A stretch of 51,711 nucleotides of DNA from assembly GCA_028821575.1 (NCBI GenBank), contig JAPPFW010000088.1, positions 1 through 51,711 on the forward strand, given 5' to 3'. Positions within the stretch are counted from its first letter, which is position 1; each line of letters starts with the position of its first letter. The notes beneath the pieces were generated by a model. That model made no database searches and had not been told where the DNA came from. It saw only the letters and a list, made by a program, of their open reading frames with translations. This stretch comes from a bacterium (GTDB taxonomy: Bacteria > Actinomycetota > Acidimicrobiia > Spongiisociales > Spongiisociaceae). A program made the translations under genes and the position numbers. Positions 1 through 8,839 of this stretch are shown in pieces.

Positions 1-1022
1 TCAGCGAACCAACCACCCCCACCAAACCCCTCCAACCCGCCAAACTCGGGTCTGAGCCGCTCCCAGTCGAAATTCCTGAACGCCCTCAACCCGTTCAACT
101 ACATCAGCATGGGGACGGTCCTGAATCTGGGCGGGTTCTCCGGGGACTTCCGCTACAAGATACTGAAGCCTATGTTCGTCAACTTCCTGATGGCGACCAA
201 CGTGTTCGACATGCCTGCGGCTCTCTTCTCGAGGTATCTCGAGTTCTTCGACATCGAAGTCGCCACTCCCATGCAGACCTGGGATCAGGGGACACAGCGC
301 ATCTACGAGAACCTGTCGGCCAACTTCGGGGAGAAGATCTATCTCAACCGTCCGGTCCTAAAGGTGTATCGCTATCCGTCGGGCGTTGCCGTCGAGGACG
401 AAGCCGGTGTGAAGGAGACGTTCGACGACGTGATCTTCGCGTGCAATGCGAACCAGACGCTGATGATGCTGGACAAGCCCACGATGCTGGAGCGCTACAT
501 CCTGTCGTCGATACGTTACGAGAGCGAACTCCACAATCACACCGTGGTGCATTCGGATCCGACGGTCCTACCGGACAACGAGGTGAGCCCGCTGGAGACT
601 CGCAGCAACCACATCGAACAATACGGCGCTAGGCCGGACAACTACGAGATCACCTACATCATGCACAACCAGCAGCCGTGGGCGAACCGGTCCGACAAGC
701 CTTGCCTTGTGACCTACAACCCCATCAGCCGGATCGACGAGCGGCGGTCATCGGGCGGTGGTGGTTCCAGCACATCGTGCATGATGTGCGCCAGGTCGCC
801 TGGCTGATCTACCTCTTCCGCTTCATCCAGGGCAGGAGGCGGACGTGGCACTCCGGCGCCCACACCCTGATCAACAGCCAGGAGACCTGCTTCGTGAGCG
901 GGCTCGCCGCTGCGACACAGTTGGGTGCGGGCTACCCCTTCGACGATCCCGGCGCGAGACGTTCGTTCAATCACTACGGGAGCCTCATGCACGGGTGGCG
1001 TTTCACGAAGGCAAAAGGCTGA
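1..1022 (+). pseudogene. FAD/NAD(P)-dependent amine-oxidase-like oxidoreductase, 5'-partial, frameshifted
   Basis: The reading frame is open from base 1 and lacks its N-terminal part, including the FAD-binding Rossmann motif. Recognisable family segments are KPMFVNFLMATNVFDMP, MQTWDQGTQRIYEN and YEITYIMHNQQPWA. Frame 1 runs to a stop at 807. The conserved C-terminus (RWWFQHIVHDVRQVAWL, then GAHTLINSQETCFVSGL) continues in frame 3 to the stop at 1020-1022. Adding one G at about 747 restores E-R-R-V-I-G-R-W-W-F, so this is a single-base deletion beside a G-rich run. Family members are flavoproteins of about 450-500 residues, often found near lipid-modifying genes. A sequencing error or a genuine recent pseudogene would look the same here. 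Confidence 0.8.
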
Positions 1023-1386
1023 ACTCGCCTTGTCCCAGCGCAGAGATCATCGGGCGATAGTCACAAAGCCTCCGGCAGGTCACCTGCACTTTCCCGTGTA
1101 GTTATTTTGGTCGGGGTTCACCGAATCTGCATGCTGCTAAATGACCATCCAGTCTCTAATAAGAACAACGGACGATTCCCCCAGATGTTCTCAAGATGCA
1201 TGACTGTCGAGGTGCGTGCGGTAACTCAACGTAAATGGACAAGATCCCGGGCCAACGTGGCTAGCCTGCGACAGCACTTGTAAGAGTCCGCAATCGGGCG
1301 CGTTGGTCAACGGGTCTCGTATTCAATGGTGCTCTGCCCAGGCGCGAGACTTTCGGCCCCGACGCGGGGAGAGGGGGTCTTCATCG
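1023..1386. other. Gene-free stretch upstream of the Rieske gene
   Basis: These 364 bases hold no convincing gene. An odd-length palindrome, GCAGGT-C-ACCTGC, lies at 1075-1087 and could bind a regulator. The segment around 1100-1220 is more AT-rich than its surroundings and is the likeliest place for the promoter of the next gene. I could not place a clear -35/-10 pair. Confidence 0.4.
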
Positions 1387-2463
1387 ATGTCAAGCCGATT
1401 TGTAGCACTCGGGAGCGGTCCTTTGCCTTCCCCTTTCCCGGAGGGCTGGTACTTCGTCGCGAGTCGCCAAGAGGTACAGAAGGCCGGACTCATCCACAGG
1501 ACCTGGATGGGGGAGACGATCGTCATCTGGCACGACGGGAAGGGCAATGTCTGCGTAGCCGATTCCTTCTGCCCGCACTTGGGCGCCGATATGGGGCCGG
1601 CCGCCGGAGGCCGGGTGTGCGAAGGCCGACTGGTCTGTCCCTTCCATGGCTTCGAGTTCGACGTGACCGGTAGGTGCGTCGCCACTCCGTACGCCAGACC
1701 GCCCAAAGCGGCGAGGTTGCGAACCTTCGAGACACGGGAGGTTCTCGGTCTGATCTTCGTCTGGTGGGGGAACGAGGGACGGGAACCTCGATGGAGCCTG
1801 CCCGGCGATGCGCCGGCGCAGGATGGTTGGAGCAGTCTCGATATCAGCACCGTCCGCTTCCCCGGCCATCCGCAGGAGACCACGGAGAACTCGGTAGATC
1901 TCGGCCACCTACGTTACGTCCACGGCTACGGCAACGTGAAGCGCGTCGAGCGAGCGTCCGTGGACGGACCGTTGCTCGTGAGCCGGTTCGAATTCAGGAG
2001 GTCCCGCAAGATCGCCGGAGTCGCCAAGCTGACCTTCGACGTGTCCGCCGACACGGTGATATACGGCCTGGGCTACTCGTACGTGCAGATACGCGAGCAC
2101 ACGATCGGGATGGATCTGCGCCTGTGGGTTCTGGCCACGCCGGTGGACGGCACGCTGGTGGACTTGTCGCTCGTCTCCCAGGTGCGGGAGATTCGCAAGC
2201 CGAAGAGGTGGATCGTAGGGCTGGGGTTCCTGCCCCCGAAGCTGCGCGCCCCGATCATGAACAAGATCATGGCGGCCTTCCAGATGGACGACGTTCGTCA
2301 AGATTTGGTCATCTGGAGCCGCAAGCGGTACCGGTCCCGTCCCCGCCTCTGCACTTCCGACGGCGAGATCATGCGCTATAGACGCTACTGCGCCCAGTTC
2401 TACCCCGAGCAGCAGCAGTCCGCGAGGCCGGTGACTGTTAGTCTTCGTGACGCTGCACGATGA
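1387..2463 (+). CDS. Rieske [2Fe-2S] non-heme iron oxygenase (KshA / cholesterol-desaturase-like)
   Basis: The protein has 358 residues. The start is the ATG at 1387, with a GGGAGAGGGGG tract about 10 bases upstream; the frame is open to 1303, but that extension is not family-like. The N-terminal Rieske domain binds its cluster with C62-x-H64 and C84-x2-H87. The catalytic domain carries the mononuclear iron motif E-x3-D-x2-H-x4-H (ENSVDLGHLRYVH). The C-terminal segment (DLVIWSRKRYRSRPRL, YRRYCAQFY) matches ring-hydroxylating oxygenases acting on steroids. The inferred role is O2-dependent hydroxylation or desaturation of a sterol- or terpenoid-like substrate. No reductase partner is seen nearby. 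The MMPL transporter follows 103 bases downstream on the same strand. Confidence 0.85.
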   Translation: MSSRFVALGSGPLPSPFPEGWYFVASRQEVQKAGLIHRTWMGETIVIWHDGKGNVCVADSFCPHLGADMGPAAGGRVCEGRLVCPFHGFEFDVTGRCVATPYARPPKAARLRTFETREVLGLIFVWWGNEGREPRWSLPGDAPAQDGWSSLDISTVRFPGHPQETTENSVDLGHLRYVHGYGNVKRVERASVDGPLLVSRFEFRRSRKIAGVAKLTFDVSADTVIYGLGYSYVQIREHTIGMDLRLWVLATPVDGTLVDLSLVSQVREIRKPKRWIVGLGFLPPKLRAPIMNKIMAAFQMDDVRQDLVIWSRKRYRSRPRLCTSDGEIMRYRRYCAQFYPEQQQSARPVTVSLRDAAR

Positions 2464-2566
2464 GAAGTCGAGGTCGCTTCCATTTCGGGCTTGCCCGCCC
2501 ATTCGGAGTGGCCGGCTTTCGGAAGGGTTCGATGTTTAGAGGCGATGTGGTTTCCCTTGGTGGACG

Positions 2567-5044
2567 ATGAGTAAGGCACTCGATCGACTGCGCCGGTTGG
2601 TGACGGGTTACCCATGGGTCACCATCGCTGTCCTCCTGGTCATCACCTTTGCCTTGGCCGCCGGCACGGCACAGCGCGCCGAGCCGCCGGAGACTGCCGA
2701 GACACTTCCCCAAGGCAGCCGTGTCGCCCAGGCCCTGGCCGAGATAGAGGAACTCTTCGGTGACTCGGGAGGTGCTCATGTCGCGACGCTTCTCTTCCGC
2801 GGAGACGGGCTTACGCCGGAGGGTCTCGCGCAGATCGACAGTCTCGTCAACGAGATCGTCAACGATCCGAGTGTGGGAGAGATGCTGGCGCAGCCCGATC
2901 CTGTCTTCGCACCTTCGTTCCTGGTAAAGGCCGTGCTACAGGTGCAGAGCTTCGAGTCGGTCACGCAGGAGCAGATCGATTCCGTGCGCAACGTTCCGGG
3001 CATCGGGGAGGCACTCGCCGCCACGACCGGAATGGACGCGGATGGGACGCCGGTCGCCATCGCCACCATCAACCTGCAGGACACGAAAGATGAGCGAATC
3101 TATGACGCGTCCCGGAGGATCGACGAGTTGGCAGATACGGACGAGGGCCCGCTGCGGGTGAGCAGCATCTCGCCCGTGGTGGTGGAGGACGAGTACAAGA
3201 GGGCCACCGAGGAGGGTATGGCACCCCTGGTGGGTGCGGCGTTCCTGTTGATCGCGGCGCTAATCCTGCTCTTCATGCGCACGGTCTCGGATCTCCTCCT
3301 CACGCTCGGTGGACTCCTGTTGTCGATCATCTGGATCACGGGGGCGGAGGGATGGCTCGGGCCGAACGCACTGGGCCTCGTCGGCCCTCCAAATTCGCTC
3401 ACCACGATGGTGCCGATCATCCTGATCGGCCTCACTGTGGACTACGCGATCCAGATCGTCTCGCACTACCGCGAACAGCGCTTGGCGGGCGAGGAGGTGG
3501 TGGGGGCCGTCCGCAAGGGACTGCGTCACGTGACGCTGCCCCTCACCCTTGCCGCGGTCACAACGATCGTCAGCCTGCTGGTGAGCCTGTTCTCGCCGAT
3601 CGGGATCGTCAACGACTTCGGCGTCATCGCGGGGCTGGGCGTCGGGATGAGCCTGCTGGTGATGCTAACGCTCATTCCAGCCGGCCGGACGATCATCGAC
3701 CGGAGGCGGGCGGCTCGGAACAAGCTGAAGGATCCCCGCCCGATCGCCACCGCCTTGCCCGGCATCAGGCCCTTGGCGGAGTCGCTGGGGAGGGGGGTAA
3801 CGCGGCGGCCCACCCCCTACATCGTCGGGGTGATCGCGGTGACGATCGCGCTCGGATTCGCGGCGAGGGATCTCGAGTCGGAGTTCAGCATCCGCGACAT
3901 TCTTCCGAGAGGCGGCGGACTGCTGGAGGACATGGACACGCTGGATGCGGCCATCGGCGGCTCGACGGAGATGGTCAGCCTGCTGGTGAAGGCCGAAGCC
4001 ACCGACACCCGCACGCTCATCGACCTCCACGACCTCACCACCGCCTTCGCAGATGAGACACGCCGCCCGGGCGCCGCGGCCGGGCCGATCCAAGCATCGT
4101 ATGACAAGGTGGTACACGACTGGGTCAACGACAGCGGGGCGCCCGGCGACAACTACGACTCGGAACTTGCCGCCCTACTCCAGGAAGCCTCGACCGGGAT
4201 CGAACTCGATGCCGGGTTGATGCAGGAGTTCCTCGACCGCCTCGAGGTGCAAGATCCCTTCCTGGGGCGTCTCCTGGTCAACAATCCGGGCGGCATCGAT
4301 GCCATGCTGCTCCAATTCCCGGCCTTCGCAGGTGATACATCGCAGGCGAGGACTACCCAGCGGGACATCGAGGAACTCTGGTTCGGCGACGACGACGCCC
4401 TCACCGCGACCTCGTCCAGCATCATCTCCTTCACCGTCACCGACGCCATCACGGAGCAGCAGACGGAGGCCATCAGCACCACCATCGCGGTGGCCCTGAC
4501 CGTCCTCGCCCTCTTCTTCTGGGTGACGGTGCGCCAGCCCGCGCTGGGATTCGTGGCCGTGTTCCCGATAGTGCTCGTGCTCATCTCGGTGCTGGGCACC
4601 ATGGCGCTGCTGGACATCCCCTACACGCTGATCACGTCCATCATCACCGCGCTCTCGATCGGGATCGGAGTCGACTACACCATCCACATGATCCATCGCT
4701 ACCGCGAGGAATACGCATACGAGCGAAACCCGGAGAAAGCGGCGATCCGGACCCTCTCCACCACGGGATCGGCACTGCTGGGATCTGCTCTGACGACGGC
4801 GCTGGGGCTCGGGGTGCTGGTGTTCTCACCACTGGCCGCATCCCAGCAGTTCGCCATCACCGCGGCGATCACCATCGCGTACTCGCTGATAGTCTCCATC
4901 GTGCTGGTGCCGCCGGCCATGACGGTCTGGGGCTCCTACCAGAACATGCGGCTGCGCTCGAGGATGCGCCGCTGGGCCGCCGAGCTCGACGAGACGATCG
5001 AAGCCGTGCATCGACGTCACGGTGCCGCCGAGGAACCGGCGTAG
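2567..5044 (+). CDS. MMPL/RND-superfamily lipid transporter
   Basis: This 825-residue membrane protein has the two-fold RND layout: one N-terminal helix (about 15-33), a large exported domain, a helix bundle (about 220-375), then the same plan again. Each bundle has the proton-relay type motif: GLTVDYAIQIVSHYRE (Asp near 291) and GIGVDYTIHMIHRYRE (Asp near 703). Proteins of this HpnN/MmpL type export lipids such as hopanoids or mycolate precursors and function without a membrane-fusion partner. Position after the Rieske oxygenase suggests export of an oxidised lipid, but the substrate cannot be read from sequence. The TAG stop overlaps the left arm of an inverted-repeat element. Confidence 0.88.
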   Translation: MSKALDRLRRLVTGYPWVTIAVLLVITFALAAGTAQRAEPPETAETLPQGSRVAQALAEIEELFGDSGGAHVATLLFRGDGLTPEGLAQIDSLVNEIVNDPSVGEMLAQPDPVFAPSFLVKAVLQVQSFESVTQEQIDSVRNVPGIGEALAATTGMDADGTPVAIATINLQDTKDERIYDASRRIDELADTDEGPLRVSSISPVVVEDEYKRATEEGMAPLVGAAFLLIAALILLFMRTVSDLLLTLGGLLLSIIWITGAEGWLGPNALGLVGPPNSLTTMVPIILIGLTVDYAIQIVSHYREQRLAGEEVVGAVRKGLRHVTLPLTLAAVTTIVSLLVSLFSPIGIVNDFGVIAGLGVGMSLLVMLTLIPAGRTIIDRRRAARNKLKDPRPIATALPGIRPLAESLGRGVTRRPTPYIVGVIAVTIALGFAARDLESEFSIRDILPRGGGLLEDMDTLDAAIGGSTEMVSLLVKAEATDTRTLIDLHDLTTAFADETRRPGAAAGPIQASYDKVVHDWVNDSGAPGDNYDSELAALLQEASTGIELDAGLMQEFLDRLEVQDPFLGRLLVNNPGGIDAMLLQFPAFAGDTSQARTTQRDIEELWFGDDDALTATSSSIISFTVTDAITEQQTEAISTTIAVALTVLALFFWVTVRQPALGFVAVFPIVLVLISVLGTMALLDIPYTLITSIITALSIGIGVDYTIHMIHRYREEYAYERNPEKAAIRTLSTTGSALLGSALTTALGLGVLVFSPLAASQQFAITAAITIAYSLIVSIVLVPPAMTVWGSYQNMRLRSRMRRWAAELDETIEAVHRRHGAAEEPA

Positions 5045-5154
5045 GAGGGTGCTGAAAAACTATCTAACGGGGTTCGCTACTCGGTAGACCACCTGGTCTC
5101 AGAGTTTTGTCTACCCGGGAACCCCTTTGCACGGGCTTTTTCAGCACCCTCCTA
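5042..5154. mobile_element. MITE-like element with perfect 18-bp inverted repeats
   Basis: Arms 5042-5059 (TAGGAGGGTGCTGAAAAA) and 5137-5154 are perfect reverse complements, separated by 77 bases. Two nested pairings lie inside: 5069-5075 with 5119-5125, and 5083-5089 with 5109-5115. No T-run follows the right arm, so it is not a standard intrinsic terminator. TA flanks the GGAGGG...CCCTCC core on both sides, compatible with a TA target duplication. The left arm overlaps the stop codon of the transporter gene. No transposase is encoded. Lying between convergent genes, it could still act as a terminator for both. Confidence 0.6.
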
Positions 5155-5213
5155 GACGCCGATGAGGGCGCCGACAAGGAGCCTCTTGGGGTGGAGACCG
5201 GAAACGACCCGAT

Positions 5214-5248
5214 CCAACGCCAACCACCGACTACCAACTAGCTAGGAA
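5214..5248. repeat. Degenerate heptanucleotide array
   Basis: On the minus strand this reads as 7-base units such as TAGTTGG, TAGTCGG and TGGTTGG. It lies about 27 bases past the stop of the P450 gene, in the family of 7-periodic tracts seen through the window. The units are diverged, so confidence is moderate. Confidence 0.45.
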
Positions 5249-5274
5249 CTAATCGTCTACGAGCAAACGGCGGG

Positions 5275-7302
5275 TCAGGCGGGTAGCTCGCGCCTCTGCT
5301 CGACGATCCGGAACTTCAGCTTTTTGCTTGGCTTCATCGACGGCAAGGGGTTGAACTTGAGCTTGAAGTCGGCGGGAGCTATTTCGAGGGTGAAGTAGTG
5401 GGCGACCATGAGCACGTTGACGGTCAACTGCAGTTCCATCCAGCGGGATCCGAGACATCTGTGGGTGCCCAGCCCGTACGGTGCGTACCCGGGGCTGTTG
5501 TGCTCGAGGCGGGGCGACAGGTAGCGATCGATGTCGAATTGGAAGGGGTTCGGGAAGACGTCGTCCATGTAGTGCGAGGCTGTCTGGGCGATCAGGATCC
5601 GTGACCCCACCGGCAACTCGTAGCCCTCGACCAGGCATGCGTTCATGACGTTGCGTATGGACATCGGGACGATCGGGTAGATGCGCAAGGACTCCATCAT
5701 TAGACGGTGAGTGACGTCGATAGTGGACGGGTTGAAGTCCCGGCCTTGCGGATCGCCGCCCGCGAACAGGGCATCGGCTTCCTCCTGGACTCGCGCTTGG
5801 AGGCCGGCCTGGGACACCATGGCGTACAGGGCAAAGTTGACCGCATCACCGAGATACACGCTGGCGATCAAGGCCGCCGCGAACGCGAACCGGAGATTCG
5901 ACTCCGGGACGAACTGCGGGTCGCTGGCATGCAGGCTCAGGAAGTCATCTGCAAGGTCCCGCGGACTGTCAGAGCGCTGAGCCGGCGTATGTCCGCTCTG
6001 GACCCGTTCCAGCAACGTTTCGACAGCTTTGGCGCGGCGTCTCATTCCCGGGGTCTTCAGCATGAATTGGGGCAGGACCCTCACGATATGGGTGTTGAGC
6101 GCTCGTTCCTTGTATGTCATCAGATCGTCGATGATGTCCTGGGAGTCGACGCTGACGAAGAGCGGTGAGATCTGCGCGTTGACCATCCGCCTGCACATCG
6201 GGGTAGCAAAGTAGGCGTCTCCCACCTTCCACTCCGTCATGTGGTCGCGCATATGCACGTAGAGTTGGTCCAGTTGAGAGGCCAGCCGTCGGCGGGAGTA
6301 CGCCGGAGCCATGGACTTGCGGAGCCGGAAGTGATCGGCGCCATCCAGCGAAGGCAGCACTCCATTGGCGCCGTAGACCTTCTCGAAGTCGCTGAAGTAG
6401 TCCTTTGCTCTCAGGTACATGCGCCCCCGCCGGTTGACCCATTCATTCGTTGCCGGTCCGGCAAGGAAGATCATCGGCTCGGTGAACGGAGGGCGGAGTT
6501 GGAAGACCGGGCCGTACTGTCGGGCAAGATCCGCAAAGAGCGCAGGAATGTTGCCGGAGCGGATGTGTGGATTGAGCAGCAACTTGCGCAGCGGGACAAC
6601 CGGTATCTTCTTGGCCAGGGCGGAACGTCGCAGCAACGGTCCGGCAAGGTTGTGGGAGACCGCGGCGGCGATGGACCGGCCGATGAGATCCATGTTGCAG
6701 ATGAAGTCGATGCGCTCCTCCGTTTGTTCATCGAGCTGGAACATGAAACGGAAGACGTCGCACGTGTTGATGAGACAGATGATGACGACGTCTCGCGGGT
6801 CGGGGATCTCGTTGTGGAAGATCGCCTGGCTGATGCGTGTCTTGACGAACTGCGTTCCGCTGCCGTCCTGGGAGGCGTTGAACAGTCCTGCCGGCCCCAT
6901 CGCGTGGGCCAGCGTCCAGAACCCGCCGTCGTGGTGTTGCAGGATTCCCAGGTCGACCAGATGATCCAGGGTCAGATCGATGATCGATTCGGCACGGGGA
7001 GCGAGCCGCTCGATCCAGTACTGGGCGTTCCGCTGCGCCGGCTCGCCCGCGATCACCTCCAAGATGGGGTCGAGGGCAGCATCGCCGGTTTCTGTCCGGT
7101 CCAGGAGGAAGAGGGACTCCATATCGGTGTCGATGCGGGACCTGAACGAGAGCTCCGCGAGGACGGCTCCTACGACGGCGCAGTTGAGGTCCCAGCCCGG
7201 TACCTGGTGGAAGAAACCGTTCTCCTCGTTGAGGAGCATCAGGACGAGTTCTTCCGGAAGGCTCAGCGTCTGGGTCTTCACGTGATCGGTGGTATGAACC
7301 AT
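5275..7302 (-). CDS. GPP34 (GOLPH3-like) domain fused to cytochrome P450
   Basis: The start is the ATG at 7302, with GGAGAGG 9 bases upstream; a TTG at 7320 is also in frame. The protein has 675 residues. Residues about 10-210 look like a GPP34/Golgi-phosphoprotein-3 domain (LPEELVLMLLNEENGFFHQ, then a region ending DLTLDHLVDLGILQ). The remainder is a P450: ExxR motif in MMESLRIYP, and heme-ligand loop PYGLGTHRCLG with Cys near 616. The I-helix, where P450s usually have (A/G)Gx(D/E)T, reads ASVYLGDAV, so the acid is present but the Thr is Ala. GPP34 binds phosphoinositides in eukaryotes, which suggests membrane or lipid docking of the monooxygenase. Substrate and redox partner are unknown. 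Confidence 0.82.
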   Translation of the reverse strand: MVHTTDHVKTQTLSLPEELVLMLLNEENGFFHQVPGWDLNCAVVGAVLAELSFRSRIDTDMESLFLLDRTETGDAALDPILEVIAGEPAQRNAQYWIERLAPRAESIIDLTLDHLVDLGILQHHDGGFWTLAHAMGPAGLFNASQDGSGTQFVKTRISQAIFHNEIPDPRDVVIICLINTCDVFRFMFQLDEQTEERIDFICNMDLIGRSIAAAVSHNLAGPLLRRSALAKKIPVVPLRKLLLNPHIRSGNIPALFADLARQYGPVFQLRPPFTEPMIFLAGPATNEWVNRRGRMYLRAKDYFSDFEKVYGANGVLPSLDGADHFRLRKSMAPAYSRRRLASQLDQLYVHMRDHMTEWKVGDAYFATPMCRRMVNAQISPLFVSVDSQDIIDDLMTYKERALNTHIVRVLPQFMLKTPGMRRRAKAVETLLERVQSGHTPAQRSDSPRDLADDFLSLHASDPQFVPESNLRFAFAAALIASVYLGDAVNFALYAMVSQAGLQARVQEEADALFAGGDPQGRDFNPSTIDVTHRLMMESLRIYPIVPMSIRNVMNACLVEGYELPVGSRILIAQTASHYMDDVFPNPFQFDIDRYLSPRLEHNSPGYAPYGLGTHRCLGSRWMELQLTVNVLMVAHYFTLEIAPADFKLKFNPLPSMKPSKKLKFRIVEQRRELPA

Positions 7303-7487
7303 CGCTCCCCGCCTCTCCAAACTGCCTCAATACCCCAAAAACGACTGTATCTACCGCAATTCATAGCAGCATACCTACCGGTCTGGCGGGACGGCAAGCA
7401 TCCGGCGGGGACACTGCTGTGATCCACCGAAGCGCCCCGGACGGACCGGAACCCTCCATGAGCGTTTCGGATCGTCTTCGAGGTGTC

Positions 7488-7895
7488 CTAGGACCAGACG
7501 GTGACGATCACGGCCATCGCCACATGGCCGATGATGCCGATCCCGCCGTTGACCAGCACGAGGTTCTTGGAACGCTGCTCGAAGGTCACGTTGACCCAGG
7601 CCTGGGCGGCCACGAACGCGACACCGGTGGCGAGGCCGAGCGCGAGCCCGTCGACGAATGAGGATGCCCCGACTCCCCGGGCGACCATGGCCAGAACGAT
7701 CGCCATGACGAAGTAAGCTACCAGGACACCCACGAACGTCATCGGGTTGGGAGCGGCGTCCGGCGGTTCCACGCCGGCCGCTTCCATCCATTTGCGGCCC
7801 ATAACCCGCGGCTGGTACCAGACGGCCGCCAGCCCGAAGAAGACGATGGCGGCGACGATGATCGCCAACCAGTTCAATCCGGTGAGCGTTATCAC
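7488..7895 (-). CDS. DUF1761 family four-helix membrane protein
   Basis: The protein has 135 residues. The GTG start at 7895 is supported by AGGAGG 4-5 bases upstream. Four hydrophobic helices cover nearly the whole chain. The N-terminal part (AAVWYQPRVMGRKWMEAAG) is the family's recognisable feature: a helix ending in W-Y, then a short loop with K-W. The function of DUF1761 is unknown. It lies upstream of the P450 gene on the same strand, but a 185-base gap between them suggests separate promoters. Confidence 0.75.
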   Translation of the reverse strand: MITLTGLNWLAIIVAAIVFFGLAAVWYQPRVMGRKWMEAAGVEPPDAAPNPMTFVGVLVAYFVMAIVLAMVARGVGASSFVDGLALGLATGVAFVAAQAWVNVTFEQRSKNLVLVNGGIGIIGHVAMAVIVTVWS

Positions 7896-8134
7896 AACCC
7901 TCCTATCGTTTGCAGGACCTAACTCTAGACGAGTAGCTCCAGGAGATCTGACGGAAGCGGGTAGCCTTTACTATAGATAGACAACGATGTACAACACATC
8001 TATAACTGATACACATCTGTTCCCGGACCCGGGCCACGTCGCTGCTACCCCGCAAGAGTTCCGCTCGGCGGCGTGCATGCCTTCTAAGCACCATCGCGAA
8101 GTAGCATCTTGGGCGTACCGTTGGAGAGATCGGC

Positions 8135-8818
8135 ATGGAGAGAAGCGAGGTCGAGAGGATCCTGGGGGCCGTCGAGGCGCAGTTGGGTGCGGAACCCGAG
8201 GCAGGGTTGGAGGGGTCGGGCTTCTGGAAGGCGGTGGCCGCCGTCAAGCGGGACCCGGGTCTGGTAGAGGAATACGCGGGAAGGATCGCCGCTGCCGACC
8301 GCACCGCCTTCGAACGCTGGGCGCTCCTCACCGTTCCGATCGCGGTCGGCACGGCGGCGACCCTGGTCGGGACCGCGCTGGGGCTGGTGCTGGTCGGCCT
8401 GGCCTACAGCACGCCCGATCCCTGGAACGGTATTCTTCTTCTGGCCGGCAGTGGCGTCCTGCTCGTGGCCACGCACGGGCTGGCGCATCTGGTGGCCGGG
8501 CGATTGGTAGGGATCCGCTTCACGCACTGGTTCATCGGTACCGTTGCGCGACCGCAGCCCGGAGTTAAGACCGACTACGCCGCCTACCTGGCTGCAACCG
8601 CCCGGGGGCGGGCATGGATGCACGCTTCCGGAGCCCTGGTCTCGAAGGTCGTGCCCTTCGCGCTCATCCCGGCCGGCGTCATCGCCGGCGTCCCGGAGTG
8701 GGCGACGATCCTCCTGGGTGCGGTGGGTGTCGTGTCGGTCATCACGGACATCCTCTGGTCTACGAAGTTCTCCGACTGGAAGAAGTTCCGCCGGGAGATT
8801 GCGATCGCTCGGCGGTAG
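8135..8818 (+). CDS. Predicted membrane protein with an HGLAH motif
   Basis: The protein has 227 residues. The ATG at 8135 has a GGAGAG ribosome-binding site 7 bases upstream. An acidic soluble N-terminus of about 65 residues is followed by three or four helices. The second helix carries THGLAHLVAG, an H-x3-H pair within a membrane segment, reminiscent of but not identical to the HExxH of site-2 proteases; the catalytic Glu is absent. A basic tail (KKFRREIAIARR) ends the chain. I do not recognise the family. The preceding AT-rich tract (about 7960-8020) probably holds its promoter. It converges on the RNase H gene 21 bases away. Confidence 0.6.
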   Translation: MERSEVERILGAVEAQLGAEPEAGLEGSGFWKAVAAVKRDPGLVEEYAGRIAAADRTAFERWALLTVPIAVGTAATLVGTALGLVLVGLAYSTPDPWNGILLLAGSGVLLVATHGLAHLVAGRLVGIRFTHWFIGTVARPQPGVKTDYAAYLAATARGRAWMHASGALVSKVVPFALIPAGVIAGVPEWATILLGAVGVVSVITDILWSTKFSDWKKFRREIAIARR

Positions 8819-8839
8819 GGCCTGGGGATCGGACCCTTC

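Noticed and set aside
6241..7422. Plus-strand open frame (393 codons) across the GPP34-P450 gene
   Set aside because: The minus-strand frame has clear P450 and GPP34 motifs and a good ribosome-binding site; the plus frame has neither.
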